NCBI GenBank assembly: GCA_031546825.1
Contig: JAVBJU010000014.1
Span: forward strand, 1 to 64,000
Direction of reading: 5' to 3'
DNA length: 64,000 bases
Source of the DNA: Hohaiivirga sp031546825
Lineage (GTDB): Bacteria; Pseudomonadota; Alphaproteobacteria; Rhizobiales; Beijerinckiaceae
Shown: positions 1-9,903 of the stretch, piece after piece
Numbering within the stretch: the stretch's first letter is position 1
Layout: each line of letters starts with the position of its first letter
Notes under the pieces: model-generated
Database searches by the model: none
The model's input: only the letters and a program-made list of their open reading frames with translations
What the model was told of the DNA's origin: nothing
Program-made: the position numbers and the translations under genes

Positions 1-206
1 AAGCTCAAATGCCGAGTAGTCCGTCCTCATTCCAACCGCTGCAGGCATGGTGCGAATCCTCCCGCACCAAAAGAATCATAGAAATGCCGTTTTGGGAATC
101 CCACGTGAGTCACACTGAGCGACCGTTGGTATAAGGCCAGATTTTCGCGTGCGGGTAAAGAATGATGAAAACTGTCGCCGAAATTACACACGCTCACCAC
201 GCGTCA
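1..206. other. Edge region with no confident gene
   Basis: No convincing gene is visible. One plus frame is open from the window edge to a stop at 79-81 and could be the tail of an upstream gene, but it is too short to judge. A 6-bp hairpin with an 8-base loop (GGTGCG/CGCACC, about 49-68) ends in CACCA and superficially resembles a tRNA end, but no T-arm or acceptor pairing fits. Confidence 0.3.
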
Positions 207-231
207 AAAGGGCGGCACTTGGCCGCCCTTT
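207..231. terminator. Intrinsic terminator downstream of the autotransporter
   Basis: A perfect 10-bp stem (207-216 AAAGGGCGGC with 222-231 GCCGCCCTTT) has a 5-base loop and is U-rich on either strand. It starts about 30 bases past the stop codon of the minus-strand autotransporter and probably ends its transcript. It may also stop transcription entering from the left. Confidence 0.75.
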
Positions 232-261
232 CTGTATTCATACTATCTGCTCAGATGAGTG

Positions 262-3200
262 TTACCACTTCACAGCAACCCCGAGCCTTCCGTTCCAACC
301 TTGGCGATCCTTGCCATCGAGCGAATGCTGGTAGGCGCCCGTCGCAAACAGGTTGATCTTTTCGGTGACCTGCGCGGTCACGCCTGCGCCGATTTCGCCC
401 CATGTTCCGCCGAGATTGGTGCTGGAGATCACCGAGGCACTGTTGGAGAAGGTGGCCGTGGTCATCTCATACTTGCCGGCGAACTCGTGCCAGACATTGG
501 CGCGGGCCCAGGCTATCATCATGCGAGGTTGCTGGTCCGTGCCGTTGTTGAACGTCCGGGCGAGGCGCAGACCCACACGGGCACGCACGCTGTCGCTGTC
601 GTCGAAGGCGAAGGTGCCGTAATGGTCCTGCGTGTTGTCGAAGGTGATCATCTGGTAGATCACCTGCGCCTGCGGCTCAAGCGACCAGCCATTGCTCAGC
701 TTGAAGCTGTAGCCACCTTCAAGTGACGCCAACACACCAAAGCCATCCGGCTTGACCTGCTCCGATTTGATCGAGCGGGCATCGGCATTGTACCAGGTGC
801 CCTGGATCACCGCATCACTGTACCAGCCACTGGCCGCATAATGCGTCCAGTAAGCTCCCACCGAATAGCCGTTCATATCAACGGTACCGGCACGTCCGGT
901 CTCAATGCCCTTGATGTCGGCCTCAACCTGACCGTAACCCAGATAGATACCGGCCTTATCAAGGCTGCCATCACGGGCTTCACGGGTGTAGATGTCGAGG
1001 CCAGCTTGTGCGCCGCCGAGGGTGTAGTCGTAATCCGAGCCATGACGGGCGAAGTTGCCCTCACCGCGCAGGCCACGATCAGCGAAGATACGTGCCCAGC
1101 CACCGGCCATCACGCCCTGGCTGTCATTGCCCTGGAGCGGGGTGCGCACCACACAGCGAAAGTTTTGCGCCGCATCCTTGCAATAGACTGTCCGCTCTTC
1201 ATAGACGGTCTTCGCAGAGACAAAGGCCCCACCGGTGCGCTCATGCAGCGTGCCGAGCATCGCATAACCAAACTCTGCCGCCAGCGGCATGATTGCGGCG
1301 TTGGTAGGCACTTCCGGGCGCATACCGTCGGTCACAACAGGCGTGACCGGGGTGACCGGGGTGTCCGGAGTGACGGGGGTCTCCGGCGTGACCGGTGTCA
1401 CCGGGTCGGCCGTCAGGGTACGCAGATACCAGCTGTCGCCAGCCGCACTTGCATCCCCGCGCTTCAGGTCATACTCGTAGGCACCCGCTGCCACACGGCC
1501 CGTCAGCTCAAAGCTCCCGGCCACCGTGGTCGCGCCGTTGATCGCAGACACCACTTCGATACCGTTACCGGTGGTCTGGGCACCGAGCCCGCCCTGATTG
1601 ACAATCGACAGGAAGTTGGAGCCCGTGACCGTGCCGCCATTGACGATGATCTTGTCCGTGGCAGAACTGTCATTGCCCAGCACCGTGTGCAGCACGAAGG
1701 TGCCGCCGTCGCCGACGATGCCACCAACCGTGATGGTGTTGCCAACCGTAGCACCGCCAAGCTGGACAGTACCGCTGTTGGTCAGCACCCCACCGATGGT
1801 GAAGTTGCCAGCCGGGGCCGAGGCATAGGCCGTCTGGGCGTTGAGCGCCGAGATGGTGCCCGCATTGGTCACGTCGCCAGCAATCTTGCCGTTACCGGTC
1901 AGGATCGCCCCAGCCGCAACATTGCCTTTACCACCAACCAGCGAGCCCGACATCGTGTCGTTGCCAACCACCAGCGTACCCGCCTGCACATCGGTCAAAC
2001 CGGTGAACGCAGCCAGAGACTGGTCAACGGTCAACACGCCTGCGCCGGTCTTCAGCACCGTGCCAACTTCGGCAACCGTGTTGGTCACCGCGTTGTTAAG
2101 CTGCCAGTCGGCAGTGGCGATAGCGTTAAACGTGCCGTCCGCAAGGACCGACGCCGTGCCAAGGTTCTTCGCTTCCGAGGCCCGCAGGAAGGTATCCGTG
2201 CCCACATCGAACTTACCGGCAAATGGCGTGTTGTCGCCGGAAAGCGTCACGTCAGACAGATCACGGGTTTCGACAATGCCGACGCCCGAGAGCTTCACCG
2301 CAGCCGTACCGATGGCGGTGGCCGTGGCCGTGTCGCCGTAGCTCGACAGATTGCCGAAGGTCAGCTTGTCATCGGCCCCGATCAGTCCGATACCCGCCGC
2401 GTTATCAAACGCATTCGCCGTGTTCACCACCAACTGCGAACCAGCGGTGACGTCGAGCTGGCCGGTATAACCGGACTGCTCGCCATCGGCCAGATAAAGC
2501 GAGGGGTCGATCACGAACCTGCCGCCGCCGAACAGCGTGTTGCCGCGCAACGTGCCACCCACCATGTTGCCCGCCGTGCGCTGGGTATCAACAATCGTCA
2601 GCGTCGACCCCGCCGCAATGGTCACCTTGCCACCGAGCGCGGTGTTCACCGCACCAACCGACTGCGAGAAGCCCGCCGTGTCAAACGCCGCGCCGCCAGC
2701 GACGTTTAGGCTCGACGTCGTGCCAAGCACGTTGTTCGCCGCCATCTTCAGCGTGCCGGTGACCACACCGGTCGCGCCGCTATAGGTATTGCCACCATTC
2801 GACAGCGATACCGTCTTGCCAGCCCCCGCCATGATAGCGAGATCACCTGTGCCGCTCACCTTGGCCGACAGATCGGTCGCAAGACCGGTCGCACCCGCCG
2901 CAGGCGTCAGGATGAGGGCATTGGTCGCCGTGCCGATCAGCTTCACTTCCGTCAGGCCGTAACCCACATAAAGACCGTCCGGGGTGCCGCCATTAGAGGA
3001 CGACAACATCCGGTAATCGTAAACACCTTCGGCGACCTTGGTGCTGTTCTGGTTGATATCCAGCACCTTGTCGTCAGAGATCACCACACCGTTCTGGTCC
3101 ACCAGCGTCAACTGGCCACCGGTGCCGGTGACGTTGCTGGAACCCACCAGCTTGGTCATCGCCATGGTGTCGTCTTGCTGCAACAGCGGGGCCGAGGTGT

Positions 3201-6200
3201 TGGGAACCGGCTGGGTGTTGTCGAACCCTGTCGGGATATTCACCTTCACCGTGCCGGTGCCGGAGATATCGAGCTTGCCCGCGGTAATATAGCCGGTGGC
3301 AACCGTTTGTGCCGGGATGGTCGCGTCAAACACCATGGTGCCGCCATTGAAGGTCAGCCCGCCAATCGCCTGATTGCCCGCGCCGACCGTGGTGGTCGAG
3401 CCGGTATCAACCCGCAAGGTCGCAGCTGTCAGCGCCGTGGTGTTGGCCCCCGAGAGCGCCAACGCGCCCTGCCCCATCTGCACCATGCCTGCGAACGCAT
3501 TGCCTGCATTCGCACCGAAGTTGAAAGCATCGGTGATGGACGCCATTTGCGCCGAGATCACGCCGGTGCCGGTCATGGCGTGATTGAGTGTGTATCCGGT
3601 AGGCGCGGTAATTGCGAGCCTCGAGGTCGCGTCAATTGCGATTGCGCCGACACCACCCACCATGTCCGTCATCTGGATAACATCGGCGGTGGTGAGGGTG
3701 GTGGCGTTTCTCAGCACCATCGTCTCGTAATGGTTGAGACTGATGGACGTCAGCGTGCGCGTGACCCCATCGAAGGTCACGTTATCAAGGCCACCGCCGA
3801 CTCCGCCATCAAGCCGGGTGAAGGTGGCATTGCCATAGACGGTGACATTATTAACGCCGGTGCCACCTGTGACATGCACCACTGATGAGCCAGCATTCAA
3901 CGTCGTATTGTTGGTGCCGTCGCCGAACGTAATGTCGCCTGCGATCGTACCAGAGTTGATTGCGACGTTATTGCCGTGACCAGCAATAACGTCGCCAATA
4001 ATGGTTGCCGCAACCGCATTGGTCACGCTGTTATTGCCATTCCCCGCGACAATATCCCCGGCAATCGTCCCGGAGTTGGTCACCCCGTTGGCACCGTCTG
4101 AGGCCGTAACATTGCCGGAAATCGTGCCGCTATTGGTCACAGTATTATTGCCAGCATTTATCGCCACGATGCCGCTGATCAGGCCCGCATTGTCTAGCGT
4201 CGAATTCTGGCCGTCAAAACTCAGTGCAGTGCCGGTAGCGGAGCCGATCTGGCCCGTTGCCGTATTGGTCACGCTTGTGGTCGTGCCAAGAGCGATCACC
4301 GGGGAAATCGAGGAATTTGAATCGAGGTTTCCGCTATTGGTGAAAGTTGCAACGCCGACAAGTTTAACTGCCGAACCACCGCCGCCCGCGACAATGACAT
4401 TGGCAGCATTGTTCACGTCGCCATTGCCTGCGTGGTTAACCGAGATACCCGTGCCGTTGGTGCCGGTTACATTGATGGTCAAGGCGGAAGATTGAGACAA
4501 GTCCACGTTGTTGGTGAACGTGCCACCGGTCTCTGTTTCAAAAGCAAGACCCGTGCCCGAACCCATGACGTTGATCGTGCCACTATTGTCGACGGCAAGT
4601 GCTGCGGACGTGCGCACACCCTTGCCATTCATCACGTCGATTACGGTTGTTGAGGTCAATTGGATACCAGCGATCTCGGCCTTGTTCTCAACACCGTTAC
4701 CGGTGCCGGCACCTGCCGAGGCCATGTCGATATGGGCGCCAGCAATCACAAGACCCGCCGCCCCGTTATCAACCAGCACGCCATGGGCGGTGCCGCCGGC
4801 AGTCACCGTGCCGATACCAGAGCCAACCAGATTGAGCGACGCGCCCGCACCGAGGCGGATTGCCGCTATGCCATCACTCGCCTTGATCTGGCCTGCTTGC
4901 ACATCAACCACAGCATTCGCTCCGGTCACATCGACCGCAACACCATTCACCGTGATATTGGCATGGTTTTCGAACTTGCCGTTTTTAACCGCAACACCGG
5001 TATTGTTAGCACCTGTGGTCAAATCAATTATGCCATTATTGATCAGCAAGCCCTGATTCTGGGTCACGAAGCCGGTCGCGTTCGACAGAGGCGAACTCAA
5101 CGTGGCGTTGTTGATCAATTGTGCATTGGTATTGCTGCGGATCACAGTGGTGCCATCAATGGCGTATTCATTGCCATCAACCTGCCCGACAATCGCGCCG
5201 TCACCAACCAACGTCACTGTGGAGCCCGCTGCAAGCGTCGCATGCGCGCCACCTTGCACCAAGACAGCCATGGCATTCACACCCAGCACCTGGAAATCCG
5301 AACCCGCAGCAGCGGTCACACGGGTGCCGTCGCCGGTTGCCCAGATGCCACGCGCGCCCGTACCGGAGGTCTTCATCTGCAACACGCCCGATTGCGTTGC
5401 TCCACCCGCAACGCGGAACAACGTCGCGTTGGTGCCGGACGAATCCAAAACAGTTCCAGCGGGAACGTCAGTGGTGATGCTTGAGCCCGTACCAGAGATC
5501 AGGAACGCCACCTGGTCGGTGATACCCGAGCCGTTAGCCGCAAATTTGGGCACTGCCGTGCCTGCCAGGTTAACTGTTGCCCCCTCATACGCACTGACGC
5601 CGATGGCACCTTGCCCTTGCAGGTCAATCAGGCCTGCTGTCATGTTGACGGTCACCGCCGAACCCGTGGCTGAAATGCCGGTGGTGCGGTTGGCATTAGT
5701 GCCACCCTTGAGGGTCAGGGTGCCAGTGTTGTTCAGTGTAGTCGCGGCACCGCTTGAGGCCGCAATCAGGCCGAGGCCGCCATCCTGCACGGTGATTGAG
5801 CCACTATTACCGCCGGTTGAACCTTCCTCGACCCGGATGCCGGTGGTGTTGGCACCAGTAAAGACAATATTGCCTGAGTTATTGAGAGACGCGCCATTAC
5901 GGGCGATGTAGCCGGTTACCTGATCAAGCGCCGAATTGAGGTTGGCCTGTGCGACGAGCAAGGTGCCTGTGCCGAAGCCAGCCGAGCCTGCGGCGAGGGC
6001 ACCATTGCTCAACGCACCGGCAATCGGCGCGTTGGAATTTGAGCCGTCAAGCGCGTGCTTCTGGCCGTCGGCGATTCCGGCTATGGAGCCAATGCCGGTC
6101 AAATTAATGACCGCAGCAGACGAAATTTTGCCCTGTGCACCGCCCTCAACGAGAACCCCTAACGCACCTTCACCAGTGGCATTGATGGTCATCCCGCCAG

Positions 6201-8487
6201 AGTTGAAGGCAGAGACATCGACGCCCGCCCGACCGGTTACCACAACAGCAGTCGCGTTTTTGCCAGAGGCGGTCAAAGTTGACGTCGTGCCGATGCCACC
6301 GGTGAAATCCGCACCGTCTTCCATACGAAACAAAACGGAGCGCTCGGTGGAGACATCCTGCGTGCCCGTACCGGTATTGGTGATGGACGCACCCGCGCCA
6401 TAGACGAAATAGCCAATCTGGCTGGTGCCCGAGGAGAAAACCACCTGTCCGTCGCCGGAAATGGCAACACTTCCGGAAGAACGCGCGTGTGCGCCAATCG
6501 CACCATCACCGGCGAGATTGATGGTGCCGGAGAGATCAACCCGTGACCCCGAACCTTCAGACCAGATGCCATAATTACGCAGGCCAGAGGCCGGATCAGC
6601 CCCCGCTGTAATGTCAATTACGCCAGACGATTGCGCTTTGCCACCTGCCTGCGCCTTGATCGCGATGACGTTAACGCCGGTCAGATTGATCGCACCTGAG
6701 TTATTAATAACTGAAGACGCCGAGCTGTTGGCGCTGTAGATACCGACGTTGGCCTGCGGCGTTGCATTATAATGGCCACGCACCTCAATGGTGCCGCTGT
6801 TGATCATGGATAATGGGGCCGCCTCTGATGCCGCCCAAAGGCCATAAGCATTCTGCACAAGGTCGCCGATGATGATCGTGCCCTTGTTTTCTGAGCTCGA
6901 CCCGGAATACCCACGAATACCGATAGCTCCGTTCGCCAAAGCCACATCGGCTCCGCCGCGCGCCATTACATCACCGGTGGTGATCGACGAGGCTTCACGG
7001 CCAAAATAGATCAGGCCATCGCTATCATTGATAAAAGAACCGTGATCACTGACCTGTACGCCGATTGAAAATCCCTGACCGAGCTGAACCCGGGTTCCAA
7101 TATTCACCGCGCCGTGATTTACAGCCGAACCTCCCGTGTGATCTCCACTAATATTGAGCCACATACCGTTGGATGTTGCGACGGGTGAAATATGGGGAGA
7201 GAGATTAACTGTGCCATTGTTGATGTAAGTCGATCCGGCCCCAGAAACCAGATCAGCCTGAGGCGCAGTTAAATCGCTGACGCTTCTTGGCTGAAACACC
7301 CGCACACCGTTGTTAATAGCATGCCCGCCACTTTGCACGACGATGCCCCGGCTGGCCTGGTGGCTATCGACGAGGCCATCGTTAATGACAGTCCCGCCAT
7401 TTTTTGCTTGAAGCAGAACGGTGCCATCATATTGTGCCGTAATAAGGCCGCCAGTCGCCCCCACATGTGCCACGGCGGTCGCACCATCAGCCAACATCGC
7501 AATACGCGTTCCAGAAGGCTTCAGCATTGGATCAGTGGCTGGATCGATGGGCGCAGCCTGGGGATTAACATTATACGTATGGGTTGTGTCGGTGTAAGCG
7601 AGCGCCACCGCATTGTTGTAGGCTGTCTGCGCAACGCTGGCGTTGCCAAAATTACCCGCCTGCAATTGCTGAATCAGCCAGTCGTTATAAACCTGATAGC
7701 TGGTGAGATCGGTGACACTATGGGTGGTGGTGATGCCGTTGGCATCTGTCACATTAAATGTACCGTTATAGGAAGTAAGGACTGCATCCTTGGCATATGG
7801 CTGCAACATAGCTTCCGTCAGATCACTGCCGGGGCGCGCAAAATCGATCACATTTACGGAATTCCAGTTTGCAACGCCATCCGTAACCTTAACGTAAACC
7901 GTATCCTTGACTGAATTATCGCCTACGACTCCAGTCATGTTCACATTAAGCGTACCGCCGCCGGAAACTGTTGCTATTTGAGCTCCAATGAAAGGACCAG
8001 AACCAGCAGGAGTAGGTAAATAGAAAAAGGCAAATGCGCCATTTGAACCGGACCTGGCCTGAACTAGTCCGCTCGTTGAATATGTATTTACTGTAGCATA
8101 ACTATTTGTAATTGGATCGAATACAGCAACTCCATTATTTTGAGGGCCATTATTCAGCGTGAATTTCCCATTCGGATTAATTCCCCCTGTAACATACCCA
8201 GCGTTATAGGCCTGATCTAAATATAATTGCAGAACATTGACGGCGGAGGATCCTGTCCATGAACTAGAACCGCTCAAGTTAACAATGTTAGAGCCCACCG
8301 CTATCGTCTTTCCGCTGTAATTTGACGATACAGGCGTATAAGGCGTCGCTTCAATATTAATTTCTGCCGTTAATGCAGTTGAATAATTTAATGCAGCAAC
8401 GCTCGTTCCCATCACGAGAGCGCCAGCAACCTTTCGAGCTATCGTAGCAAAAACGATCTTGCCCGCATTTTTTCTAATCATAGCCAT
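262..8487 (-). CDS. Giant classical autotransporter adhesin (type Va)
   Basis: This 2741-residue protein is exported by the Sec system and should insert a C-terminal beta-barrel in the outer membrane to expose a very long passenger. The N-terminus is a long basic signal peptide with likely cleavage after ALTA near residue 40. A non-repetitive segment up to about residue 350 is followed by about 1500 residues of beta-helix repeats rich in NSGTI and NNGT motifs, including a run of short NGNNSVTN-like turns near DNA 3900-4200. Autotransporter-associated strand repeats follow. A Thr-Pro-Val linker lies at about residues 2360-2385 (DNA 1336-1402). The barrel occupies roughly the last 280 residues and ends in an aromatic residue (VAVKW). 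The start is the first ATG, with AAGGGG 8 bases upstream; a second ATG two codons later is possible. A pair of Cys residues (YCKDAAQNFRC) precedes the barrel. The ligand is unknown. Confidence 0.93.
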   Translation of the reverse strand: MAMIRKNAGKIVFATIARKVAGALVMGTSVAALNYSTALTAEINIEATPYTPVSSNYSGKTIAVGSNIVNLSGSSSWTGSSAVNVLQLYLDQAYNAGYVTGGINPNGKFTLNNGPQNNGVAVFDPITNSYATVNTYSTSGLVQARSGSNGAFAFFYLPTPAGSGPFIGAQIATVSGGGTLNVNMTGVVGDNSVKDTVYVKVTDGVANWNSVNVIDFARPGSDLTEAMLQPYAKDAVLTSYNGTFNVTDANGITTTHSVTDLTSYQVYNDWLIQQLQAGNFGNASVAQTAYNNAVALAYTDTTHTYNVNPQAAPIDPATDPMLKPSGTRIAMLADGATAVAHVGATGGLITAQYDGTVLLQAKNGGTVINDGLVDSHQASRGIVVQSGGHAINNGVRVFQPRSVSDLTAPQADLVSGAGSTYINNGTVNLSPHISPVATSNGMWLNISGDHTGGSAVNHGAVNIGTRVQLGQGFSIGVQVSDHGSFINDSDGLIYFGREASSITTGDVMARGGADVALANGAIGIRGYSGSSSENKGTIIIGDLVQNAYGLWAASEAAPLSMINSGTIEVRGHYNATPQANVGIYSANSSASSVINNSGAINLTGVNVIAIKAQAGGKAQSSGVIDITAGADPASGLRNYGIWSEGSGSRVDLSGTINLAGDGAIGAHARSSGSVAISGDGQVVFSSGTSQIGYFVYGAGASITNTGTGTQDVSTERSVLFRMEDGADFTGGIGTTSTLTASGKNATAVVVTGRAGVDVSAFNSGGMTINATGEGALGVLVEGGAQGKISSAAVINLTGIGSIAGIADGQKHALDGSNSNAPIAGALSNGALAAGSAGFGTGTLLVAQANLNSALDQVTGYIARNGASLNNSGNIVFTGANTTGIRVEEGSTGGNSGSITVQDGGLGLIAASSGAATTLNNTGTLTLKGGTNANRTTGISATGSAVTVNMTAGLIDLQGQGAIGVSAYEGATVNLAGTAVPKFAANGSGITDQVAFLISGTGSSITTDVPAGTVLDSSGTNATLFRVAGGATQSGVLQMKTSGTGARGIWATGDGTRVTAAAGSDFQVLGVNAMAVLVQGGAHATLAAGSTVTLVGDGAIVGQVDGNEYAIDGTTVIRSNTNAQLINNATLSSPLSNATGFVTQNQGLLINNGIIDLTTGANNTGVAVKNGKFENHANITVNGVAVDVTGANAVVDVQAGQIKASDGIAAIRLGAGASLNLVGSGIGTVTAGGTAHGVLVDNGAAGLVIAGAHIDMASAGAGTGNGVENKAEIAGIQLTSTTVIDVMNGKGVRTSAALAVDNSGTINVMGSGTGLAFETETGGTFTNNVDLSQSSALTINVTGTNGTGISVNHAGNGDVNNAANVIVAGGGGSAVKLVGVATFTNSGNLDSNSSISPVIALGTTTSVTNTATGQIGSATGTALSFDGQNSTLDNAGLISGIVAINAGNNTVTNSGTISGNVTASDGANGVTNSGTIAGDIVAGNGNNSVTNAVAATIIGDVIAGHGNNVAINSGTIAGDITFGDGTNNTTLNAGSSVVHVTGGTGVNNVTVYGNATFTRLDGGVGGGLDNVTFDGVTRTLTSISLNHYETMVLRNATTLTTADVIQMTDMVGGVGAIAIDATSRLAITAPTGYTLNHAMTGTGVISAQMASITDAFNFGANAGNAFAGMVQMGQGALALSGANTTALTAATLRVDTGSTTTVGAGNQAIGGLTFNGGTMVFDATIPAQTVATGYITAGKLDISGTGTVKVNIPTGFDNTQPVPNTSAPLLQQDDTMAMTKLVGSSNVTGTGGQLTLVDQNGVVISDDKVLDINQNSTKVAEGVYDYRMLSSSNGGTPDGLYVGYGLTEVKLIGTATNALILTPAAGATGLATDLSAKVSGTGDLAIMAGAGKTVSLSNGGNTYSGATGVVTGTLKMAANNVLGTTSSLNVAGGAAFDTAGFSQSVGAVNTALGGKVTIAAGSTLTIVDTQRTAGNMVGGTLRGNTLFGGGRFVIDPSLYLADGEQSGYTGQLDVTAGSQLVVNTANAFDNAAGIGLIGADDKLTFGNLSSYGDTATATAIGTAAVKLSGVGIVETRDLSDVTLSGDNTPFAGKFDVGTDTFLRASEAKNLGTASVLADGTFNAIATADWQLNNAVTNTVAEVGTVLKTGAGVLTVDQSLAAFTGLTDVQAGTLVVGNDTMSGSLVGGKGNVAAGAILTGNGKIAGDVTNAGTISALNAQTAYASAPAGNFTIGGVLTNSGTVQLGGATVGNTITVGGIVGDGGTFVLHTVLGNDSSATDKIIVNGGTVTGSNFLSIVNQGGLGAQTTGNGIEVVSAINGATTVAGSFELTGRVAAGAYEYDLKRGDASAAGDSWYLRTLTADPVTPVTPETPVTPDTPVTPVTPVVTDGMRPEVPTNAAIMPLAAEFGYAMLGTLHERTGGAFVSAKTVYEERTVYCKDAAQNFRCVVRTPLQGNDSQGVMAGGWARIFADRGLRGEGNFARHGSDYDYTLGGAQAGLDIYTREARDGSLDKAGIYLGYGQVEADIKGIETGRAGTVDMNGYSVGAYWTHYAASGWYSDAVIQGTWYNADARSIKSEQVKPDGFGVLASLEGGYSFKLSNGWSLEPQAQVIYQMITFDNTQDHYGTFAFDDSDSVRARVGLRLARTFNNGTDQQPRMMIAWARANVWHEFAGKYEMTTATFSNSASVISSTNLGGTWGEIGAGVTAQVTEKINLFATGAYQHSLDGKDRQGWNGRLGVAVKW

Positions 8488-8768
8488 AAGCTTTGCCCCT
8501 TATTTTATTCTGATCCAGGATAGCGGAATAAATTTCCGCTTTGTTGTCGCTCTGGTCGCCGAAACCAAGAAGAGCTATTGTCACATTAGTTGTATAGTTA
8601 CTGTCTGAAACGGCTCATTAAATTTTATAAATATTATTTAATTAATCATGAGTATTTTTACTTTTTATGCAAAAAATGACATATAAGATTATATCTTAAC
8701 AAACTATTATTCATAATTTAATAGTGTTTATTACATTTAAAGATTACGAAGGAAGCCAAATCCATCTG
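8488..8768. promoter_or_regulatory. AT-rich upstream region of the autotransporter
   Basis: This gap separates the autotransporter start from the 3' end of the MucR-like gene. It is strikingly AT-rich (tracts such as TTTATAAATATTATTTAATTAAT around 8620-8645) compared with the GC-rich genes. It must carry the autotransporter promoter and 5' leader. AT-rich DNA with TA steps is the kind of target described for Ros/MucR proteins, but no defined operator was identified. Confidence 0.5.
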
Positions 8769-9293
8769 TTACGCTAATACTGCCTTGCTTTTCAGAAATT
8801 TTCTTTTCAGATGTATTTTATTCTTGATAGCCACGCGTTGCCGCACCGCGCGCAAATCCGGGCAGACCATTGGATAATCATCCGCCAGGCCCCACCGTGC
8901 GCGATAATCATCAGGGGTTAGCCCATAGACTCGCCACAGATAGGCTTTCAGCGTTTTGACTTTTTTACCGTCCTCAAGACAAACAAGATGATCCGGATAG
9001 ATTGATTCCGTAACCGGCACTGCGGGCCGCACAGCGCGGTGCGGAAGTCGCTGGCGCGGCCCCATGGCGCGGCCAGTAGTGAGCGCCTCTGCTTCAAGGT
9101 TCTGGCCTGCAACGGCGCAAAGCTTCACGAACAAGCGAGGGAGCTCTTCCACCGAGCAGGGATTAGTCCTCAGAAAAGCACTGAGAATCGTCGTGACCAT
9201 CGAGACCGTGTCGCGCGACGGAGCCATCGGAACACACTCAGCCTGCGTTAGAGCAAAAATAGATTTACTATCGACATCAGCGATGTACTTCAT
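8769..9293 (-). CDS. Ros/MucR-family transcriptional regulator lacking zinc ligands
   Basis: This 174-residue protein matches the Ros/MucR family, which controls exopolysaccharide, motility and adhesion genes in rhizobia and Brucella. The N-terminal helix region contains the family-typical EELPRL motif. The C-terminal DNA-binding domain contains CLEDGKKVKTLKAYL, then YGLTPDDYRARWGL and DYPMV. In canonical members the zinc is held by Cys, a second Cys or Asp, and two His (LKRHLxTH). Here the first Cys and the Asp are present but both His positions are replaced (LKAYLWRVY). Some Mesorhizobium homologues are known to fold without zinc, so function may be kept. A basic tail rich in Lys and Arg extends the C-terminus. 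AAGG lies about 8 bases before the ATG. It shares strand with the autotransporter and may regulate it; that link is inferred. Confidence 0.85.
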   Translation of the reverse strand: MKYIADVDSKSIFALTQAECVPMAPSRDTVSMVTTILSAFLRTNPCSVEELPRLFVKLCAVAGQNLEAEALTTGRAMGPRQRLPHRAVRPAVPVTESIYPDHLVCLEDGKKVKTLKAYLWRVYGLTPDDYRARWGLADDYPMVCPDLRAVRQRVAIKNKIHLKRKFLKSKAVLA

Positions 9294-9903
9294 AACATTA
9301 CCTTATAGTTTTTAACTTTGATAATTTTAAGATTTTTTCGCTAGCTAAGTAGCAGATGACGAGAGAAAAAATGACATCATGATCATATCAGAGATATAAT
9401 AGGTACTCATATTTACAAGATAGCCATGTATTAATATGAAAATTTATATAATATTTTTTAAAATTTATGATACATTTAGCATATCTCTGCCAATTTCAGG
9501 CCAGACAATAATGGTGTTTGTACCAAGATCGCGCATAATGTCTTTAAATGATTTTAGATGCATAAATCCCACGCCAACTTATTTAAGCACTTACCCATAT
9601 ACGGGATGTAAGTGAATTTTATTTCATTCCTTAACCCTTAAGAGAAAGCAAAATCGATGCAATGCCCTTTGACCAAAATGTCCTCACAGACACTTGACGC
9701 ACCGTTCTAGACATTTCCACATCAGCAATTGAATTTCTTCAAATGGACCACTAATGCAGGAAATATATAGATAGAATGTCCCCATCTAACCGGAAACCTG
9801 CGGAAACTTACTCACCAGGAGGTTGATTCCATGAAATTGAGATTTAATTTTATTTGAACAAAAATCATTTTGGTCAAAATATTATGTGCTATAGGGCGAA
9901 AAT
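9294..9903. promoter_or_regulatory. AT-rich divergent promoter region between two regulators
   Basis: About 600 bases separate the divergent MucR-like and XRE-type genes. The DNA is AT-rich, with long A/T tracts around 9400-9480 and 9830-9890. It contains promoters for both genes and a possible short leader ORF at 9831-9857. No protein-length ORF is seen. The size and composition fit a regulatory island bound by nucleoid-type or MucR-type proteins; this is inference from composition. Confidence 0.5.
9831..9857 (+). CDS. Possible 8-codon leader peptide upstream of the XRE gene
   Basis: A short ORF (MKLRFNFI, stop TGA) begins 7 bases after AGGAGGT (9817-9823), the strongest Shine-Dalgarno match I noticed in the window. 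It ends 46 bases before the start of the XRE regulator, whose own ribosome site is weak (AGGG). This could be a leader peptide that couples translation or senses a condition, or a decayed gene start. Only the sequence layout supports it. Confidence 0.3.
   Translation: MKLRFNFI

Noticed and set aside
40..75. tRNA 3' end (GGTGCGAATCCTCCCGCACCA)
   Set aside because: No 5-bp T stem or standard T loop fits, and the stretch is explained by a simple 6-bp hairpin.
841..2709. Long plus-strand ORF (622 codons) antisense to the autotransporter
   Set aside because: It lies wholly inside the minus-strand gene; its Arg/His-rich translation is a typical shadow of a GC-rich repetitive gene and it has no recognisable domain.
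3175..5484. Other plus-strand ORFs opposite the autotransporter
   Set aside because: Same reason: they mirror the codon repeats of the real gene.
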